The translations under genes were made by a program, and so were the position numbers. This document shows, piece after piece, positions 51,700-54,949 of a stretch of 54,949 nucleotides of DNA. The notes below the pieces were generated by a model, which was not told the DNA's origin, made no database searches, and was given only the letters and a program-made list of their open reading frames with translations. The DNA is from Terriglobia bacterium (GTDB lineage Bacteria > Acidobacteriota > Terriglobia > Acidiferrales > UBA7541), in the NCBI GenBank assembly GCA_020073605.1, contig JAIQEW010000022.1:1-54949 (forward strand), given 5' to 3'. The stretch's first letter is position 1. Every line of letters begins with the position of its first letter.

Positions 51700-51849
51700 C
51701 TAGACGCTCGTGCGAATTCTCGGAGAACGCCCGCCGTCTGCCTTCCCTCCCGTGAGGTTCTTCTGGGTGAGATCCCGTACCGTCCCGTGCACTGTTAGCA
51801 CGGGCGATAAATAAGGCTTCTTAGGTACTGGACTTGCGGGTTTATCCAT
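51700..51849 (-). CDS. Lasso peptide precursor (49 aa)
   Basis: Read by hand on the minus strand. GGAGG lies six bases before ATG 51849, and the start overlaps the cyclase stop by 8 bases. The leader has the full recognition pattern: Tyr13-x2-Pro16-x-Leu18, Gly22 three residues on, and Thr28 after five more (KPYLSPVLTVHGTVRDLTQ). Thr28 would be the penultimate leader residue, so the core begins at Lys30 and is 20 residues: KNLTGGKADGGRSPRIRTSV. Asp38, the only acidic residue after Thr28, is core position 9, giving a 9-residue ring (Lys1 amine to Asp9) and an 11-residue cationic loop and tail with three arginines. Core position 1 is usually Gly, so Lys is unusual. Confidence 0.88.
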   Translation of the reverse strand: MDKPASPVPKKPYLSPVLTVHGTVRDLTQKNLTGGKADGGRSPRIRTSV

Positions 51850-53701
51850 TGCGGACCTCCGCAACTAAGTTATACCGGACTCTGCGCAACGACTGCAACC
51901 AAAAGTTCAAACAGTGGGGCCGAATCAGCATGCTCGCGCGCTCAGCGTTTCGTTCGTGACTCAGCGGCGTCAGCGCGGGAAGATTGACGTAGCGGCCAAC
52001 TTCTTCGTCCCAGCGAGCTTGGTCTATCCAACTGGACTCGGGTCGTTGCAGCATTTCAATCAGGGGATCGCCGGCCAGCGGCGTCTTCGGCCGCTGTCGG
52101 ATGTCCTCAGGCAGCCGCCCGGCCATTGCCTCTCTCAAGATGGTCTTCTCGAAAGCCCAAGGGAACGGAGGAATCGCCAGAAGATACTCCACGACTCGCA
52201 AATCCATGAACGGGTGGCGCACCTCCACCGCGCAGCGCGTCACACCCGGATCTTGGAGCTCGTAGTAGCGGGCCCATTGAGGCAGCGAGAGTGACGCATG
52301 TGCCGTCGGAAGCAGCGGATGGCCCTGCGGCGCGAGTACGCGGTTCCCGTTCGCCCAGCGCGCCTCGAGGTCCACCCGTCGCGCAAAGTCCGGCGCGACC
52401 CATCGCGGAAAGCCGGCTTTGCCGTCCTCGTTTCGAAATACACGTCTGATCCTTCGGCGAATGCCGGGCCAGAGCGATGACCTCGACGAGAGATAGCCCA
52501 GAGAATTCCTCCACAGGAGCCCCCATTCACGCTTCCGCGCGTGATCCCGCAACTGGGGCTGGATCTCGAAGTGCATCAGGTTATCCGCGCCCTCGCCGCC
52601 GAGCACAACGCGGCAGTCTTCCGCAATCATCTGGAACTCGTCGAACAGGCCGGCAAAGAATGGATCGTCCACGGGTTCCGGCCAGCCCACTTCCGGATCG
52701 TCCCACCGTTCAAAGGGCCGCAGTTCGTCAAATGCCAGCGTGCGATGGGGAATGTGAAGGAACTCCGCGACCGTGCGGGCGTGCGCGCCCTCGCGGTCGG
52801 GGATCAGTGATTCGTACGTGATCGTGTACGCGCGGAGATCCGCAGCACCGCCGGGCCCGGCGGAAATCTCGCGGGCGATCGCGGCGATGGCGGACGAATC
52901 AAGCCCGCCGCTCAGCAGGATGCCGACACGGTTTGTTCGGAGGCGGTCCGCAACTGCGGCTTGGAGGACGATCTGCAAGTGCTCAACGTACTCGTCGGGA
53001 TTGCGGTAGCGGATGTGCCCATCGGTCGGCGCCGACCAGTAGCGCTCGACCCGCAGCCCCTCCGCCGAAACACTCAGGAAGTGAGCGGCCGGCAGTCGGC
53101 GAACGTCGAGAAAGGTCGTGGATGCGACGTCATAGTTCAGTCCGAACAACAGAAAATCGGCGATCGCGGCTTCGTTGAGCTCGCCGGAAACGTCCGGGTG
53201 CAGCCGCACGCAATCGAGTGTGTTGCTGAAAAGAAAAAGATCGCCGAGTTCGGCGTAGTAGAAAGGCTTGATGCCGAAATGATCGCGCGCGCAGAAGAGC
53301 GTCTTCCGTCGCGCGTCCCAGATGGCGAAGGCAAAGTCGCCGCGCAGGTGCTGAACGCACTCCTCGCTCCACGCCGCGTATGCGTGCAGGATCAGTTCGC
53401 AGTCAGGCGCGCCCCCGCGAACCTTGCGCCCTTCCCGTTCGAGTTGCGCTTCGAGTTCTGAGCGGCAGTCGATGCGCGCATCGGCGGTGATCCAGAGCTG
53501 CCCGTCGAGGCTCGCCGGCTGGCGCTCGCCGAGAGCCTCCACCGTCGTGCGCAGCAGCGTATGGCCGAAACCAACGGGACCATCCGCCCAGACTTCCCGT
53601 GCGTCCGGTCCGCGAAACGACAGGAAGTGGGTGAGCGATTGCAGGAGCGCGCGATCCACCGGAGCGCCATCCCGCCCGAACATTCCCACGATTCCGCTCA
53701 A
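51842..53701 (-). CDS. Lasso cyclase (asparagine-synthetase-like, C protein)
   Basis: A 619-residue AsnB-like enzyme that activates the ring Asp/Glu side chain as an acyl-adenylate and closes the macrolactam. It begins MSGIVGMFG: Ser2 replaces the Cys2 of true glutaminases, as expected for lasso cyclases, which use the peptide's own amine. SGGLDS at 264-269 is the ATP pyrophosphatase loop and VLGGEGADNLM follows. The start is TTG at 53701, overlapping the B2 stop as TTGA; the frame is open to 53803, but those codons lie in B2. Compare the glycan-locus AsnB at 18449, which keeps Cys2. Confidence 0.92.
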   Translation of the reverse strand: MSGIVGMFGRDGAPVDRALLQSLTHFLSFRGPDAREVWADGPVGFGHTLLRTTVEALGERQPASLDGQLWITADARIDCRSELEAQLEREGRKVRGGAPDCELILHAYAAWSEECVQHLRGDFAFAIWDARRKTLFCARDHFGIKPFYYAELGDLFLFSNTLDCVRLHPDVSGELNEAAIADFLLFGLNYDVASTTFLDVRRLPAAHFLSVSAEGLRVERYWSAPTDGHIRYRNPDEYVEHLQIVLQAAVADRLRTNRVGILLSGGLDSSAIAAIAREISAGPGGAADLRAYTITYESLIPDREGAHARTVAEFLHIPHRTLAFDELRPFERWDDPEVGWPEPVDDPFFAGLFDEFQMIAEDCRVVLGGEGADNLMHFEIQPQLRDHARKREWGLLWRNSLGYLSSRSSLWPGIRRRIRRVFRNEDGKAGFPRWVAPDFARRVDLEARWANGNRVLAPQGHPLLPTAHASLSLPQWARYYELQDPGVTRCAVEVRHPFMDLRVVEYLLAIPPFPWAFEKTILREAMAGRLPEDIRQRPKTPLAGDPLIEMLQRPESSWIDQARWDEEVGRYVNLPALTPLSHERNAERASMLIRPHCLNFWLQSLRRVRYNLVAEVRNG

Positions 53702-54177
53702 TGTGTTTGCGTCTCCATCGAAGCAATCGAGCCTTCGAACGGCACGAAGTGGCGATGCGCTTCGCCGGGATCGTTCAGCACAGCGCCGCCGGATTCCACC
53801 CACGCATGGGCCTCGAAATTCCCGGCGTCTTTGCGAACTCCAATGCGCAGTTCCGCCGCGATTCCGCGTCTCTCAAGAAGCCACCACAGCACCAGCGAGC
53901 TCTCGAGGCAGTTCGCTCGAAAGAAGAGATGCCGCGCCACCGCCTGCTCCAGGCGCGCAATCTCGCGCGCGGAATCAATCTTGGCCCGGTTCAACGGAAT
54001 TGCAGGGCCGGCCGCCGCCGGCACAAACCACGCGAGCGCCGCTTTCCAACGGCGAAACCCGCCCAGGCGCAGTCCCATATACGTCGCCGTGAGCGCGGCC
54101 GCCGCTTCGAGGGCCACTCCTCGCGCGCGTCCGCTCAAGCGCCAGAACCTGCTCCATGTTGTCACGATTGCTTTCAA
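53698..54177 (-). CDS. Lasso leader peptidase (transglutaminase-like, B2 protein)
   Basis: A 159-residue transglutaminase-like cysteine protease that removes the leader from the lasso precursor. The catalytic triad is readable: Cys90 in FFRANCLESSLVLWWLL, His124 in FEAHAWVES and Asp136 in AVLNDPGEAH. The order Cys-His-Asp and the LxSSLVLWWLL helix match the lasso B2 family (Transglut_core3). The start is TTG at 54177, with GAGG about 7 bases upstream. The 94-bp gap to the B1 gene contains no ATG-initiated reading frame. Confidence 0.92.
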   Translation of the reverse strand: MKAIVTTWSRFWRLSGRARGVALEAAAALTATYMGLRLGGFRRWKAALAWFVPAAAGPAIPLNRAKIDSAREIARLEQAVARHLFFRANCLESSLVLWWLLERRGIAAELRIGVRKDAGNFEAHAWVESGGAVLNDPGEAHRHFVPFEGSIASMETQTH

Positions 54178-54271
54178 CCCGTGGCCTCGAACAGAGTCGC
54201 GGCCCTTCCGCGATGGCCCCCGGCTGGGAGAGAGGATCCTTGGGGGCCTCGAAGGATCGCCCGAAATCAGT

Positions 54272-54571
54272 TCAGCGAGCTGCCGCGCTCGTCACCTGGA
54301 TCAGCCCCTCGGCCCGCAAATTCTCAAGCAGGTCGAGCAGGTCGCGCTCGCAGCGCTCTGTTTCCACGTCGTACTCATCAAGCAGGGCGTCCCGCAGCTC
54401 ACCGATGCTCCTCGGCTGCTGCAAGAGGCTCCACACACGGGCGCCGACCGGGTTCAATCCATAATAGACGGTGTTTTTGAGATTAAGGATGGCTGCTTCT
54501 TCGCCGAGCGGGCAGGAAACCTGCTCGGGACTGGCGATTACAATCGAATGCACGGATAGCCGTGCGTCCAT
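54272..54571 (-). CDS. Lasso RiPP recognition element (PqqD-like, B1 protein)
   Basis: A 99-residue PqqD-fold protein that binds the lasso leader and delivers it to the B2 peptidase and the cyclase. The family pattern is QVSCPLGEEAAILNLKNTVY, followed by YGLNPVGARVWSLL and a helical half ending LLDLLENLRAEGLIQV. Its fold is the same as that of PqqD at 4914, so two unrelated RiPP pathways in this window use this module. The start at ATG 54571 has only a distant GAGGGG; GTG 54553 is an alternative. It is the first gene of the cluster. Confidence 0.93.
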   Translation of the reverse strand: MDARLSVHSIVIASPEQVSCPLGEEAAILNLKNTVYYGLNPVGARVWSLLQQPRSIGELRDALLDEYDVETERCERDLLDLLENLRAEGLIQVTSAAAR

Positions 54572-54679
54572 GGCAGCGGTACGATCCCCTCAGGGCTAGG
54601 TGGGTTTGCTCGCCGCGTAGAAACGCCGGCGGCGCTTGGTCCGCGGGAACCTGCACGCTCCCAAGCGATTCCCCACAGA

Positions 54680-54716
54680 CCCAGTGTATTCTACTGGGAC
54701 CTGCACGCAACCGCAA
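54680..54716 (-). promoter_or_regulatory. Possible lasso-cluster promoter with overlapping palindrome
   Basis: On the minus strand TTGCGG (54716-54711) and TAGAAT (54693-54688) are 17 bases apart. A perfect inverted repeat, CCCAGT (54680-54685) with ACTGGG (54693-54698), covers the -10 box. The leader to the B1 gene would be about 110 bases. A GGGACCTGCACGC element here recurs as GGGAACCTGCACGC near 54645. These may belong to the flanking mobile element instead. Confidence 0.4.
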
Positions 54717-54738
54717 TGAGCTGTACTCGTCCAGTAGA

Positions 54739-54949
54739 TTAGTGACACTTTTTGGATTTGCGTTTAGCCCGCCAGCGAGCTACGAACTGTTGCGGAGTCT
54801 GGTATCCGAGCGCCTGGTGGGGGCGGACGGTGTTGTAGATGCGCTCCCAGCCGAGGAGTTCCTGATTTAAGGGAGCGACCTGCCAAGAGCAGGGAGTGAC
54901 TTCGTAGAACTCCTCGGTGTGAGTACGCTGGGCGCGTTCGACGGCGCCG
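54739..54949 (-). CDS. Transposase with integrase core, C-terminal 69 residues only
   Basis: The reading frame enters from beyond the window. The visible 69 residues contain RTHTEEFYEV, ELLGWERIYNTVRPHQALGY and TPQQFVARWRAKRK, a clear match to the end of DDE integrase-core transposases (IS481/IS3-like), where the catalytic Glu precedes the N-x-x-R-P-H-x-A-L-G-Y motif. It ends at TAA 54741-54739. The terminal inverted repeat of the element is not recognisable. It lies 168 bp upstream of the lasso cluster, in the same direction. Confidence 0.88.
   Translation of the reverse strand, partial: GAVERAQRTHTEEFYEVTPCSWQVAPLNQELLGWERIYNTVRPHQALGYQTPQQFVARWRAKRKSKKCH

Noticed and set aside
51700..51747. 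Alternative lasso core starting at Gly35 after Thr33-Gly34
   Set aside because: Asp38 would be core position 4, too close to form a 7-9 residue ring, and no other acidic residue follows.

Overview
The window is about 55 kb of GC-rich bacterial chromosome, most likely from an Acidobacteriota member. This rests on several features that often occur together in that phylum: a TonB receptor with a carboxypeptidase-like N-terminal domain, secreted paired TldD/TldE-like proteins, a PilZ protein with a CxxC...CxxC centre, and intergenic GGGTGGCCCACCC palindromes. No rRNA or tRNA was seen, so the assignment is an inference.

Layout. (1) 1-2.8 kb: two small unknown proteins in a repeat-rich stretch holding two diverged copies of a roughly 370-bp dispersed repeat and several GGGTGGCCCACCC-type palindromes. 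(2) 2.8-7.0 kb, minus strand: a complete PQQ (pyrroloquinoline quinone) operon pqqA-B-C-D-E followed by a PilZ protein. The 25-residue pqqA was read directly from the sequence. A divergent TonB-dependent receptor lies at 7.2-9.6 kb. (3) 9.75-13.1 kb, minus: two overlapping secreted TldD/PmbA-family proteins, one with the HExxxH metal site and one without. (4) 13.3-48.7 kb, almost all minus: a large exopolysaccharide/O-antigen locus. It has an initiating WecA-like transferase, about ten glycosyltransferase domains, two sugar-nucleotide epimerase-type proteins (one C-terminally truncated), six methyltransferase domains (three FkbM type), a carbamoyltransferase, a glutamine-dependent asparagine synthase, an amidohydrolase, two Wzy/O-antigen-ligase-like membrane proteins, a Wza/Wzc export pair with an autophosphorylating tyrosine tail, and a Wzm/Wzt ABC exporter. 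One glycosyltransferase gene is a tandem duplication fused in frame by a small indel. (5) 49-50.4 kb: two small beta-barrel outer-membrane proteins. (6) 50.7-54.6 kb, minus: a compact lasso-peptide gene cluster in the order B1 (PqqD-like leader-binding protein), B2 (leader peptidase), C (asparagine-synthetase-like lasso cyclase), A (49-residue precursor) and an HPr-kinase-like kinase. The precursor had to be read by hand because it is short. (7) The 3' end of a transposase gene closes the window.

How the parts work together. The PQQ and lasso clusters are both RiPP systems in which a PqqD-fold protein presents a short ribosomal peptide to its enzymes. The PQQ genes would supply the cofactor for periplasmic dehydrogenases. 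The polysaccharide genes would build, decorate and export a surface glycan. The lasso cluster is the most interesting part. The precursor has the full Y-x-x-P-x-L-x3-G-x5-T leader pattern, a single acidic residue at core position 9, an unusual Lys at core position 1, and Ser/Thr near its C-terminus next to a kinase gene. No exporter or isopeptidase lies beside it.

Many genes overlap by one to four bases (NTGA or TGATG) and several start at TTG or GTG. I used these junctions to set start codons.
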